DNA of 64,000 nucleotides from Phragmites australis (lineage: Eukaryota > Streptophyta > Magnoliopsida > Poales > Poaceae): the NCBI RefSeq assembly GCF_958298935.1, contig NC_084923.1, forward strand, positions 20,188,501-20,252,500. The letters run 5' to 3'. The notes beneath the pieces were generated by a model. That model was not told the origin of the DNA. It was given only the letters and a program-made list of their open reading frames with translations, and did not search any database. Both the position numbers and the translations under genes were made by a program. Below, one piece after another: positions 21,137 to 33,869 of the stretch; positions within the stretch are counted from its first letter, which is position 1, and each line of letters opens with the position of its first letter.

Positions 21137-24100
21137 TGTAACACCTGATTTTCAGAATTGACAACATTAATTTTTTTTTAAGATTATTAAATAGTTTCAC
21201 TAGTAGAATAGGTTTAAAATCTATTTTCTTAATCAATCAATCAATATAGGTTATTATTTTGTGTGCATTGCATGCTGAGTTTTGCTAGGAGCCAGGTAAA
21301 TGCATTAGAGTTTTTTTTTCTTTTTCTTTCTCTTTAGTTTTTTGAGTGAAAAATATTTTGAAAAGGTTTTTACAAAACTCAGTAGTGAATAAGTTAAGGA
21401 TCTTAATAGCTGGAATTCAAAATCTTTGAATTCATCATTTATTCAATCCTTGATCATACCTGATCATTCTCCAGCTCAATTCAAATCTTATCCAAATCCT
21501 TGTTTAAAGCCAATCTCTTCTCTTTCTCAAATTCTACCCAAATCCAAATTCAAATTCCATATCTACTCCTATTCTTGTTTAACCTCATTTTCTGTTTCTC
21601 TTAAGTTCACTCCAAACTCAATTCAAATTCAAACCCTATTCAAATTTCTCTACAAAAGTTTCTTTTCTAAACCCTAGATATACCTAAAGTGTCTTTGAGC
21701 TCAAACTTGCTCAAGTCCAAACCCTTAGCCAAGTCTTCTAGATGGCCCAACAAAGGATCCATGAAATCTGTAAATTTTCGCGGAGTCCTGAACAGCTTCA
21801 TCTTCTCATGACGTTTCGGAGTTCAAAAAGGCCTCAAATGCAAATCTTAACAATACCAAAGTTGTAGGTCTCGTCGAGAGCTTCAATTTGAACCTATGTA
21901 AGTCCTCTTTTGGATAATGGAGCTAGGAGTTATGGCCTCCGAAATCAGTGCTGCGCAGATAAGTCCGAGTTCAAACAGTTTATTTTGTGGTGCATTATTG
22001 GAAATAAAGATGACGTTTTCAGAAGTTCCAATAACTACCAAAGTTATATATCTTTTCGAGTACTACAATTTAGAATCAATAAACGTCCAATTTGGAGTCC
22101 GGACGATGAAAATATTATCCTTGGAATAGAGAGCTGTGAAAAAGGAAATCGTAACCGACTGGAACTCGAATCCTATTCGTGTTCGGTTTGGACTCCACCT
22201 CAACTAGCCGCCCCTAGCCCTATATATATGAGTTGGACGCCCTCTCCTACCCCTATTCCATACCACCAAATCCTAGGAGTCGCTGCTGCCCTGTCCGTGC
22301 GTCGCCAGAGCGTCGCCGTTCGTCGGAGCCACCGCCGCCGCCGCCCGTGATGCGCTACGTCATCTTCTCCGCGAATCCTTCTTCCTCGACCATCAAAGCA
22401 AGGTGAGGACCCCTTATTATCCTCCCTTACTACTGTTTTAGCATCATACTAAGTCTCTAGCCAAGCCATAGCCTCGGCCAAAGCCCGATCTACGCCGCCA
22501 CGGTCGTCGCCGTCGCGGACAGCCACGGGACAGCCGCGCTGTAGCTGATTGGCATCGACGTTCCCGACCGACCAGAGGTCAAATCACCAAGCCCTTTCAC
22601 CGGTGCATGTCCCATGATGTTCCCCACTCCCTCACCAACCGGTTTGGCCAGTAGAGCAGCCAAGCTACCGCAATCAAGGTCGACATACCCGCTATCCGGT
22701 TTTTGAACGCGTTCTGCGCGCGCACCGGATTTGCATTCACGTTCCCCGTCAGTCCGAAAGCCGTATGGATGCACCAACTACGTCACGGCATGTCCCATAG
22801 AGTCCTCTATGTTACCCTAGGAGCTCATCCACGTTTGTGCAGCGACACGACCAGGACACCATTACCAACCACAGCACGTCGCAGCCATCACCCGTCTCAT
22901 ATTCGTTGATCATTCTTTCTCTCAGTGGATGATCTACCCAAAACTATACCGTAGCATTGTGTTCACGAGATATATGAACATTTCTATTCAAACGGTTTCT
23001 CAAATTTCATAGCCAATCTCTGGGAATGCTAGCGTCTTTGTTCTTGAATCTGTTCGCGGTCACCACCAAACCTAGCAGCAGTCATTGCTCTTTTGCCACT
23101 ACCTCGGATTACCCCTTCCAAAACCAACCATACCGCTGAGTTAGTCTTTCCGCATCCTACTCTATGCTTACCTCATTTCACTAAAACACCACTGAAGCCG
23201 ACATCGATGTTTGTGGCCACGCGCCCGATCGCCATCTCCGACGAAACCCGAACCACCACCGCTGCATAGAGTCACTAGTAATATCATTAACCTAGAAGCG
23301 CAACCTTCCGCCTTTTTTGATCCATCATAGGTGATCGATACTAGATCTCAGTGTATCCCTTCTTTAATCCAAGATGTTACTTGCATAGCTTGCCAAGTCC
23401 GCGCCACATCATTCTCCTTAGCCTAGTCAGCAAAGTCTAGTCTAGCGCAATGATTGCACAATAAACTCTTTTTCCAAAAGAAGATAGTTCCGGTAAATCA
23501 TTATTTCTTTTTCAGTCTAATCCATCTCCCGAAAGCTCATTCTCTTTTCATCTTAACTCCGATTTAGACGATTCTTACGTATAAATGTTTTTAAAATCTT
23601 ACCTATCTAATCATAGTGTTTTTAAAGTGTTTTAATGATGTTTGGTATGTTGTTCTTAGTGTTTTCCTTTGTGCTGTTTGTCGGTAGTTCTCGCGATTAG
23701 TCGATAATATTCCGGAGCAGTTCGAGGGACTTTAAGACCAAGATTTCGACAACACTGAGCAGCATTGGGTAAAAGGCAAGTGTCCTTGATCATCTTGAAC
23801 CTATGTTTTTAAATTTTTTGTTTTACAAAATTGCATGCAGTGTCAATATGATGGGTAGTCACCTATGTTAGGGTTTTCACTAGATTTTTTCTTATCATCC
23901 CTTGGAACCTAGATGGTTTATGGTTAGGTGTCTTTTAAGGGTAGATTGCTTAGCCATGCTTTTGGATGTTGAGAAGTGTCATAATCTTGAGTAATGAACA
24001 TATGCAACAATGATCGTTAATATGTTAATGGTCTAGAAACATGGAATCTTAGATCTTGAGCATAGGGATGTTGGTGATAGTGGTCATGGTTATGATGTTG

Positions 24101-25224
24101 GTTTAGTGTTTGCTCAAGTAACCTAAGTAAGGACCGGTTCGTGGAGCGACAACCCAAGAAGTAACGTACTAACCACGAAACCTGGTATGTGACAGGCCTA
24201 GCCTATTAATCAGTGGATTCCAATTTTTGTGCGTGCCAAAAACCATTTGGTTAGTGGTATGAGATGTGTAGTGGAAGGGAAGAGTGAAAACTTTCCGGAG
24301 CTACAAGGCGCAAAAGGGGGCTTTTGGGTGGTGTGAATGCCACTTTGACGGCAGTGAAACCTAGCGGGCATGCACATACTGGATGAAACTTTGTAACGGC
24401 TTTGAAGTGACTTTCCGGGCGGCACACCACTGGCGTGTGTTAAGTGTCTAGCTAACACGGCAACATGGAAATCACGACTTGTGGGGAAAGCTGGACAACC
24501 TATGCAGAGTGTAAAACTGTTATAACAGCCGTGCTCACGGTTATGAGAGATTTGGATCCTCACATGATTAGTGGGTTGTGATTATGGGTTATGGTTATGG
24601 TTTTGGTACAGGGAGTACTAGATGGTTATGGTTATGATTTTGATATAGGAAGTACTAGATGGTTGTGGTTTTGGTTATAGTACATGGAGTACTAGACAGT
24701 TATGTTATGCAAGGTGGGGAGCCTTGTATGCTAGGTGTTGCACTGTATGGGTTACATTCACTTAATAATTATTTAATACTTTTTGAGTCCAAATATCTTT
24801 TCATTACTCGTATTTACGTAAATATACCATGTGTTAGCCTATTCTTGATATAAGCCTGCATATCATTATCTTTCCCACACTTGCTGAGCGTATTATGTGC
24901 TCACACTTGCTATTTTCCCTATGCCATGTGACATGTGTGCTGCTACTCAGTGAGTGAAGATGTTGAGGACTATCAAGACGAGGTTGCCACATTCTAGGCG
25001 CATGTCTCCCGGTCGGTTGCCTGCGGTGTTGTTGGGCACCAGTGCTTCTGTTTTGCTGCAGATATCTTCATAGGAGACAATATATGTCAATTGCTATAAG
25101 AGTTTAACGTTATTTAATAAAAGTATTGCTTTTGTTACTTCACCTGTGACGTCCTTATGTGTGTTGAACATCCTGGGCACACATAAGTCACATCTGGTTT
25201 AGTCCGTTAAAACCGGGTGTGACA
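21137..25224 (+). mobile_element. 4.1-kb solo LTR inserted in copia gag
   Basis: The insert begins TGTAACACC and ends GGTGTGACA, and is flanked by CAGGA (21132-21136) and CATGA (25225-25229), a 5-bp target duplication with one change. Excising it restores the gag reading (RFQDYKHVREYN). It has a TATA box at 22221-22228 and an AATAAA at 25116-25121 near the end, so promoter and polyadenylation parts of one LTR are both present. I see no internal second LTR, primer site or gag/pol, so a solo LTR of a large-LTR element is the best reading. Short open frames inside are judged chance. Confidence 0.75.
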
Positions 25225-25985
25225 CATGACTACAAGCACGTCAGAGAGTATAACTCTACACTGCACCACATTTGCACACTCATGTGTCTCTATGGGAAGA
25301 GATCACAGAAGAGGAGAAAATTGAGAAGACTCTCTCCACTTTGCATCTGAATACGGTAGAATCTACACGCAATCACCGTCAATCAAAATACAAGAAGTAT
25401 TTTGAACTGATTGATGTGTTGTAGCTTCATAAACTTCATGACGAAGTCATAAACAAGAACTTCTTATCTCAGCTGCAAGGAAAGAGCAGCAGCCTTGAAA
25501 TCAATCACAACTTTTTCAAAGCTCACAAGAATCGCAATAAGAAACGGGGGAAGGGAGGAAGGAAAGTGGTGGCAGGCAATGTCAAGCCTAGTGATGATAA
25601 TGGCAAGATAAAGAAAGAAGTCAAGCCATATGGTGAGTAAAACTAGACATGCTATAAGTGCGGTGTTCGGAGATATTAGTTTTGAATCTGCAAAGCACCA
25701 AAGCATGTTGTGAAAGCATACCAGAAGAAGAAGAAGGAGCATCCAAAAGCACACCTCATCATTGCAGTGGGGATGGAAGTGGACAAAGCAATAATAGTTG
25801 AAAGGGTAGCATCTCATATGGAAGTTGATGATACTCCCACACTGGCACTAAAATATCCCCCAATAAAGGATGCAGAGGCATCTACTTTGCCCTCTTCCAC
25901 TGCCATAGAAGATGGCATGAAATATGAAGCAGAAAAGAAAGTCATTGAAGAAGAAGTGGCCAGATATTTTACAGATTTTTTCTAG
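25225..25985 (+). pseudogene. Copia gag fragment, 3' part with zinc knuckle
   Basis: It continues gag after the solo LTR: an EEITEEEKIEKTLSTLH block, a lysine-rich region, then a damaged CCHC knuckle (CYKCG, two stops, CKAPKH) that would bind RNA. The last open part (25710-25985) is a charged stretch ending in a stop. Multiple frame changes make it non-functional. Confidence 0.75.
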
Positions 25986-26099
25986 AATTAGAGTAATAAG
26001 CTATTTATTTAGTTGCTGGATTTAGAAGGACCGAATGAATAAATGAAAGCTCTAGAAGAGCAAGCTTAGCTGCAAACAATATTTATTTGGTATTTATAG

Positions 26100-26468
26100 A
26101 ATATGTGCGGTGTCTGTATGAAGGAAGTGTGTATTGTGGATAGTGGAACCACAAACACTACCTTAAGAGAAAATATGTATTTTTGATCCATTAGAAATAG
26201 CTTTAGAAATGTGATGGCTGTCACTAGTAATGATAATTGCATAGTAGGTTCTGAAAGAGCTATAGTCATACTACCTATGAGAGCTATTTTGCACATTAAA
26301 GAAGCAATGTTGTACCCTGAATCTACAAGAAATCTCTTAAGTTTTAAAGATATTCGTGCTAATGGTTTTCATATAGAAACAGGTGAAAAAGATGGTAGGG
26401 AGCTCCTACACATCACTAAGTGTGATAATGAAGTAAGAATACTAGTAAAAACTTCCCTCCATGAGTAA
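26100..26468 (+). pseudogene. Copia protease fragment
   Basis: The aspartic protease motif IVDSGTT lies near 26133-26155, followed after a stop by an open run (MAVTSNDN to VKTSLHE) typical of the region between protease and the GAG-pre-integrase domain. The catalytic Asp is present but the frame is broken. Confidence 0.75.
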
Positions 26469-26489
26469 TGACTTGTAGCACCTGAAGTG

Positions 26490-27345
26490 TTCATTACCTT
26501 GAAGACTGTGTTTTGTAGTGCATAATTATTCTTCCTATGGTATGATAGAGTTGGTTATCCTGCTCTTAGAATGATGAGGAATATAATTACTAACTCACAA
26601 GGTCATAGCATAAATGTATAGAATTTCCCAAATCATAAAGATTTAGTATGCCTTGCATGTGCTACTGGGAAATTAATGATAAGACCGTCTACCTTGAAGG
26701 TATAAGATGAAATCCCTGCATTCTTGGACTGAATCCATAGGGATATTGTGGTCATATTCAGCCGCTTTCTGGCCCGTTCTGGTACTTTATTGTATTGGTA
26801 GACGCATCCTCGAAGTGGTCGCATATATGTCAATTATCTACCCGCAACCACGCATTTGCAAAGTTGATCTCGCAGATCATACGAATCAGGAATATTTTTT
26901 CTGACTATCGAGTGAAATCCATTAGAATGGACAACACTAGAGAATTTACTTCTAAAGCGTTCGATGATTATTGCACCGGTATGGGAATTAAAGTTGAATA
27001 TTCTGTACGGCATGTCCAAACTTGGAATGTACTAGCCGAAGCACTAATAATAAGAATAAAATTCATTTCTAGACATTTGTTGTAGCATTATAATTTGTCT
27101 GCTACATATTGGGGAATGCAGTCTTACATGTGGCAGTTCTCAATTATAGACCATACTCCTATAACATCCTCCTAATGCAAGGGGTAATTCTAAAAATTTC
27201 TCATTTACGCAAATTTGGATGTATTTTTTATGTGCCAATACCACTGCCATAGCGAACCACCATGGGACCTTGCATACGGCCCGCTTCGCTGACTGCATAT
27301 TTGATCAAAATAATTTTTCATCATTAGGGGGAGGAAATATACCCT
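26490..27345 (+). pseudogene. Copia integrase fragment
   Basis: A GAG-pre-integrase Cys pair (VCLACATGKL) is followed by integrase core pieces: DASSKWSHICQLSTRN, SIRMDNTREFTSKAF with the second Asp, and an HVQTWNVLAEA block holding the Glu region. Several stops and a frameshift occur. Integrase would have inserted element DNA; this copy cannot. Confidence 0.8.
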
Positions 27346-27707
27346 TAGATGAAGAATGTTGAGAAATTATTTGGCAGACGGAAGGAATTGTGGCACATGA
27401 TCCTTGCACTAGTGAAGCAAATGATGAAGTATAAAAAATTATCGATTTGCAGAAATTAGCAATTGATCTGCCTAATCATTTTTGTGATTTAAAGAGAGTG
27501 ACTAAGTCATTTGTGCTTGCACGCAATGCACCGGAGAGGGTGGAAGTACGAAAAGAAGGTACCTCTCATCTTGTCCTAGGTTTTTAACGTGGCAATCCGT
27601 GTGACCATGTCGCAAGCTATGTAATCTTTCTACCCAATTTTTCCCACTGGGTTTTTGGGGAGTTTTGATGAGATATATACATTTTGCGAGAAGTACCTAA
27701 AGGGGAG

Positions 27708-27774
27708 TGTTAGGAAACCTGGAGTTTTGACTGACTTTGAATTCATGTGTCATGGTCCTCATGGAAAATCATTA
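27708..27774 (+). repeat. Truncated 3' LTR of decayed copia element
   Basis: TGTTAGGAAACC follows a purine tract directly. The LTR stops at 27774, where a TIR-type end (GGGCATCTCCAAG) begins. Confidence 0.6.
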
Positions 27775-27875
27775 GGGCATCTCCAAGATTCCAACTTAGT
27801 TATCTATTAGAGGATCTACCTCATCTTCTTGCCTACATAGAGGGGAGGAGAGAGATCTAACGCTTCATCTGGTGA

Positions 27876-28474
27876 TGTTGGGAGCTACTGTTGCCGAACA
27901 AAGGGATGGGTCTTTGGAACTTAGAGAGATCCAAAGGCTGCAGGGGAAGGTACACAAAGTGAGAAAGTCTTTGTTGGAATTAATGTCACATGTCCTATCA
28001 ATTACCGTTACACTCTATTTATAGGCCATAACCAACCGTTCATTGTTACAGTTTATGAGATTACCCCTCCAACTGCGACATTCCCAACATATTCATGGAT
28101 AATACTATACTATTCTAAGTACATCTAAATAATCTACAATCTTGCCCTTCGTTGTCTTCGGTCGCTAGCAACGATCCTCCCTTCACTTGGATCCCCAAAG
28201 GTCTTTGCTCGGTAGCACCTTCGGTTGACTCCCTCGCGATGCTGAGCGAAGTTCGTCGACTGATCTCCGAAGGACTGACGAAGGCTTTGCCCGTCCCAGC
28301 TGTTGGAACTGCTTTTGCGACACCGAGTGTCCGAAGGGTACCTTCAGCTTGTCGAAGGGTTCCTGCAATATGATAGATTCATGACAATTGTAAGCTTTGT
28401 TAGTTTGCGGTGGCCATAGAGGTCTTCGACTCAAAGTTTGAACGGAGCCTGTGAGACCAGACCTGTCCCCAACA
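27876..28474 (-). repeat. 3' LTR of Grande-like element
   Basis: On the minus strand it starts TGTTGGGGACAGG (28474) and ends CTCCCAACA (27876). A weak purine-rich stretch (GTGGGAGG) precedes it at about 28480-28490. Confidence 0.85.
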
Positions 28475-28926
28475 GCAGCCTCCCACGGGCAAGGTTCCTC
28501 CTCGTTGGGCTGAACCCGTGAATTAGATTGTACCACCGAATGCCGTCCCCTTTCGACCAGTCGAAGGCCCTTGCACTATATGATTTACCTTCAGTGAATT
28601 AGGCCCCCTTTGCTTACGCGAAGATTCTAACCTTTCTAAAAGTGATGGTATCTAGTGAGGTTGTTCAATTTTTGAAATGTCGGTTACTACTCGTTTGTCT
28701 TAACTGCCATTCATGCAATGGTCCGATTCCCAATGCACATTTTTTTTACTACTCTCGAGTTGGCGTTCTGAATGCTATGTGTGTGTGTGTGTGTTATACC
28801 CTGCAGTTCATTTCTTTTTACGCAGACGAGTTTCTTTCATGCCAATGCAATCTGCCTTTGTCACTTTGCTTGAAGCCACTCTGCAACCTTCGCACTTTTA
28901 ACCAAAGTTGAGGCATCCTGATCCGA

Positions 28927-31900
28927 TGGCCCCGAAAAGAAAGACCGCGAAGCCAAAGACGTACTGGATTAGGCAGTCAAAGGTTGACAAAGGGGTCCTG
29001 TGAGGAAAGAAGGCTTGATAAGAGATATTTCAAAGGTCAGGCTAGCAAAGGACCAGGACATCCCAAGGCCAAAAGACGACGAAACCATTGTCTTTGTAGA
29101 CTACTTCCGATCTGGACTTCACCTACCCTGCGATGAGATGGTAGCGAAGGTCCTTGAGATGTTCGAGATCTTTCTCCACCAGCTGACGTCGAATGCCATC
29201 GTTTGGCTCAGTCTTTTTGCCTAGGCGGCAAGATCAGAAGGAGCAAAGGCCTCAGCTAGAGCCTTCGTCGCTGCTCACCAACTCCACACCAGCTGAAGCT
29301 GGTTTTTGTGGACAACATGCAAAGCGAAGCTCACTACGGCTGCATGAACTTTTCTTATCGAGTCGGCTTGGCTACACTTACCGTGGCCTACAAAAACAAA
29401 TGGCCAAAGGACTGGACACAATGGTGGTTCTACCATAAGGTAGATAAAAGAGAGTACCTTGTGTCTAAATGCCAAGATCACAAAGGTAATCGTGCTCTGT
29501 ATGTGTCCTGAAGGACACCCAGCAGGTGGCCTTCGAAGCCTTTCCTAGGTGTGCAAAGCACCTAAGCACTTGTGACCTCATCGAAGAGTTCATCACTGTA
29601 GGGGTTCGACCACTGAGTGAAATGTGGACAATTCCATCCATTAGGCCGAAGGGGCCAGAGGTGCTTTGCTGCCCCCAATTTGATTTTGATGGAAAACATG
29701 GTATGTCTTTTGGTCTCAACTTCCTTTAGTCTTCAATTTTTTATTACTTTATCAAAAAAAATTGAACTTTGGATGCAGTTGTGACAGTCAGCGAGGTTGA
29801 AGCTGGAGCTCGGCTCCTCCTTGGAAAGTTCACATTAGCCGAAGGCCAAGCCAGTGTTGAATAGGCCCTTGGCTACCGGCTGAACTGGATCTTTGAGTTA
29901 CAGGGCCTTGCCTATGAAGATAGGCCAAAGCTGTCTGGGTCTTCATTGGCCTTTGCTGAAGACGGTCGCCCTTCGAACACCAGCACTAGCGAGACCTCTG
30001 CTGCCAGAGGCTTGAAGAAGAGAAAAGGTGGAAACTCATTGGCTCAAAGAGCTAAGAAAAAGAAGACCATTGCCTTGAAGAAAAGCTTTGCCAATTAGCC
30101 TTTGGTGATTTGGGGGTGATGAGGACCTAGGGAGCCACGAAGTCGTTCAAGCGGTGCCCTTTGATAGGCACCCCCGAAGGTCACATCAGATGTGCCCGTC
30201 CCATCGCCAAAATGCGCTATGACTTCTACGCGAATTGACTTTGGCCCCGCTCCTAATAGACACCAATGATGACGACGAGGATCTACTGGAGTCATAACGT
30301 ATTGCTGAAAGAGTGATGGAGGAGAGGGAGACCACATTTTGGAGCAGAGGGAGGGTCGAAGAGGCAGAAGATGCCGAAGAAACTGGAGGTGAGTCGGACA
30401 GCTCACCCCCCTCTAGCTCCTCCAAAAGTCACAGGGCTATGGAGACCGGAGAGGGAGGAAGGGGGACGCTTTTCCACCACTGCGCCATCACGGTGGCAAA
30501 GACCTGATGTCAGCGGGCGCCTCATGCAACGCTAGAGTCATTGAGACCAAAGCACTACGACTGACTTCGTTTGAACTGAGTGACGAATAGGTGAAGGATG
30601 TGAAGAACATATTCGATAGCTTCACCCTCTCCGAGCTCGAGATACAACTAGCTCATAAACATGCTTCTAATCTTACAAACGTCTTTGATGTCGTGTCAGC
30701 AAAGGTACTTTCGATTATTATTATGTTTTCCTTCGCATACTCATTCTTATAATCTTGTTACATGGCATTCTTCTTGTGCGTGCTATGGGCAAACGTGTGG
30801 ACCAGGAAGATGCCTTCTTGGAAGGGGCAAAGACGATGAGACTCATGCCACTCCAAAGAGCAGAGAAAGCCAAGAGCAAGCTTAGCGAATATCTTCCGCA
30901 GATGAAGGTGGCCATACTGAGCGCGTAGGAATTGGAAAAAGATGTAAACACCCTTCACCAATGTGCAAAGGCATTCGAAGCACATGTATCAGAGCTTGAT
31001 GACCTTTAAAAGGATCACTAAGAACATCGAGCTCTCTATGTGGCCAAAAAAAAATTGAAAAACAATGCCTAAGCGAAGCACTATGTGAGGCAAGGCAACT
31101 TTCTTGGGACACTATCCTGAAGCTTGTAGAGGTTCTAGAGCCGAAGATGGTGAAGGCCAGCAAGGCTATTGGCAAAAATCTTCAAGAACCGGATGCTTCG
31201 GCCTCAACTCCAACCTTCGACCACGGCGACCTCGACGACCTTCTTGGGTGGATCTAAGGGTGGCAGTGGGCCAGGAAAGGTCAGGGCCCCATGGGTTTTA
31301 GACTCGACAGGGGTGGGTTCGGGTTCGGGTTGCATTTTGTACTCACAGGTGTCCCACAGGGCCCGAAATCCCAATGCCTTAGCTTGCTTTTCTCCAATCC
31401 TCAACGGGGTGACTGACCAGATCCAAAAGGTTGCACTCACTCACCGGTTCCACCACCTGAGCCTGTGACCTCGCTCACTGATGGAGGAGGCCGCCGCTCA
31501 AAGCACCAAGCTCATGCGACGCGGTGCGACAGAGTTGGCCGCTCGCTCACCGGCGAAGGCCCATGTGACATGGAATGGAGGAGGAGGAGTCCTGTGTGAC
31601 GCAACGAAGGAGGTTGCTTTCTCGCCGGTGGAGGCCTGTGCGACGTGATGTAGAGGAGGCCCATGCGACACGGCAGTGCAGCACAGAAGAGGAGGCTGCT
31701 TGCTCTCTAGAAGAGGCTCGTGCTACGCGGCGTGGTGGAGGAGGATGCTCGCTCACAGCGTAGGAGGCTGGGGTCTCTGGTCCCCCATCAGGGGTCAGGT
31801 CTTCGCCGGGGTCGGGGGGTACGTTTGCACCTGATATGAATATCAGGGCTGGGTTGAGTTTAGTATTTTGGATTTCATGTCATGTGTGTTCTCACTCAAC

Positions 31901-32380
31901 CCAGCCTCGATCCGAACCATTACCACCCCTAGGTGGATCGTAGAATCTTCTTAAGGCCTTCGACAAGCAACCCACTTGTATGGTGATTTCTGCGCCATGA
32001 TTTTTGGCCGAAGCCTTATACAATCTTTAGAGATGATAGGCTACGACCACCACAAGGTGCTCTAGAACCCTTCATTGTACTGGCCAACGGACATGTCAAC
32101 CAAGGCGGGGTTGAAGGCTGCCACCAAAGCTTTCACTAGCAACTACTGGTGCCAATATGAGCACGATCTCGCACATCAAGATGTGGAGAACAACCGCCGA
32201 AGGGAAGTACCTTTTATGATGCATTAGCATTGTTTCATTATTCTCAGTTATTTATTTCTAGTTTCTGTTTTAGGCTGTCATGAAGACCAGGGATGCTTCA
32301 GCCACTGCAAGAACCTCTACCCACTACTTCGTCACCTGCCCCTTCGCAACAAGCTACCAAAGCATCGAATGCGTCTGAGT
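28927..32380 (+). pseudogene. Antisense 'putative gypsy-type transposon' gene, broken
   Basis: It runs opposite to pol. It begins MAPKRKTAKPKTYW at 28927, then RSGLHLPCDEMVAKVLEMFE (29110-29170), a QSEAHYGCMNFSYRVG block (29312 on), VAFEAFPRCAKHLST (29528 on) and RPLSEMW: the pattern of PF04195-type proteins found in large Tat elements. A lysine/glutamate-rich coiled-coil-like part follows (30.6-31.2 kb), then DDLLGWI interrupted by a TIR element (31255-31931), then YGDFCAMIFGRSL (about 31975). Many stops and frame changes occur. Function in the family is unknown. Confidence 0.7.
31255..31931. mobile_element. Small TIR element inside antisense gene
   Basis: It is 677 bp. The ends are TAAGGGTGGCAGTGG and, reverse-complemented from the right, TAGGGGTGGTAATGG. 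It is flanked by an exact 8-bp duplication GGTGGATC (31247-31254 and 31932-31939). Removing it restores the flanking coding sequence. An 8-bp duplication suggests hAT; a 9-bp Mutator-type duplication with one mismatch is also possible. No transposase. Confidence 0.8.
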
Positions 32381-33029
32381 GTCTGGAGCAGGTGTGAGTG
32401 AGGGGTGACACTGTACCGTCTTTTGTGATCAAAACATTAGATGTTTTTTTAAAACTTTGTAATATTTGTTTGCTTCATTTCTTGTTAAATATTTTGACAA
32501 TCCTCGCTTTTTGTGCAAGTTCTTCCCTCAGATTCTGCATAGGTAGTCGAAGGTGTTGTCCCTCTAACTATGATTCGGGACAACTTTTACATGTCATGGA
32601 CTTGCTGGGATTCATTCCATCGCCGCCACCCTGACATAAAATTTGATAAATATTGGCGAGTGAAGGCTAACGTCTATGATGCTAGAAACACTAAGTCAGA
32701 AGAATTTTGAGAGTCATTTCGCACTTCAGACTTGGAGATCCGAAGGTCCGAGCTGGAAATCTATAGGATAGAGTGCAAGGATTCTGACCCTCAGTTAGGG
32801 CTCCTTGAGACATAGCCTGAGCCGATTGACAAAGAGTATAACCTGACCTCGCTCATTTACTTTTGTTATCGGCGGCAGCCTCAACATTTGCAAGAGCACC
32901 ATTTGTTGAAGGTCATGGTGCTCCGCCTATGCTTTCGCCTGGTACTTCTTCGGATAGTTATGCCGAGTACCTGCTGGATTTACAGAATGAATTTTCATTA
33001 TCCTTTGTTGCATTTTTTTTCATTGAGCC

Positions 33030-33650
33030 ATCGGTCCCCAACTTTTTAGCTGTAGGGACCTTCGGCAGAAATCTGCATGAAGCACCGATAAAAAAAAATA
33101 TAGTCCCCTAACTTTTAAGCCTTAGGGACCTTCCACAGCAATGTGCACTAAGCGTCAATAAGAAAAACACCATCCCCCCACCTTTTAAGCTGTAGGGACC
33201 TTTGGCAGCAACGTGCGTGAAGCGTCGATCGATACCTTGCTTAGCGTTCCACTTGTGATCCTGGAGGATTTGGAGAGACAGCGGAAAACCTCCAAGGGGC
33301 GATGGCACCTCAGAAAAAGTATAAATATTGAAATGAGATTTTTTCTTTTTACTACAAATTAATAAGCAGTTTTGATGCTACCCCCCAACTTTTAAGTCGT
33401 AGGGACCTTCAGTAACAGTGTGCGCAAAGCATTGATCTGAACCCCCCCCCCCCCCCCAACTTTTAAGCCATAAGGACCTTCGGTAGCATCGTGCATGAAG
33501 CTTTGATCGAAAAAACATCGTGCCCCCAATTTTAAACCTCAAGGACCTTTCACAGCAGCGTGCACAAAGCGTCAATAAAAAAACACCGTCCCCCCCCCCC
33601 CCCCCGCCCCCAACTTTTAAGCCATATGGACCTTCGGCATTAGCTTTCTA
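33030..33650. repeat. About 70-bp minisatellite with poly-C runs
   Basis: Seven copies carry the core AACTTTTAAGCC...AGGGACCTTC, at about 33054, 33124, 33194, 33401, 33471, 33541 and 33626. Periods are 70-71 bp, with a gap after the third copy and an expansion in the last. C homopolymers of about 15-16 sit at 33442 and 33590. The array lies in the non-coding 3' part of the gypsy element. Confidence 0.9.
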
Positions 33651-33869
33651 GTCGAGCGCTGCTTTGACGGATTCTTAGTGCATTTGCTCATATCTTTTGA
33701 TTCAAAGACCAATTGTATATTGGCCGAAGGGTGTGTTCATCTTTGTTTTTGCGATCAAAGTTGAATTTTTTTCTTTCGTCATGTGCATTACTCTCATTTC
33801 CAATTTGATTAATTCTTTAATTTCATTCATACTGAAGTGTGTAGCCCCCACCTGGGTTTGGCGACACAA

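Larger units (their letters stand above)
20802..27774 (+). mobile_element. Decayed Ty1/copia element, RT region missing
   Basis: Gag (20802-21136 and 25225-25985), protease (about 26100-26470), GAG-pre-integrase and integrase (about 26490-27345) are recognisable in order, all with stops and frameshifts. After a short post-integrase stretch (to about 27560) the sequence jumps to the end of the element: reverse transcriptase and RNase H are absent. A polypurine tract (AAAGGGGAG, ending 27707) and a TGTTAGG LTR start at 27708 follow. The LTR is cut off after 67 bp. A solo LTR (21137-25224) splits gag. Confidence 0.85.

Noticed and set aside
22490..22777. Open frames inside the 4.1-kb solo LTR
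   Set aside because: Short, without motifs, inside a sequence with clear LTR borders.
33442..33605. Assembly error at poly-C runs
   Set aside because: The C runs fall at the same place in successive repeat units, so they look real, although exact lengths may be unreliable.
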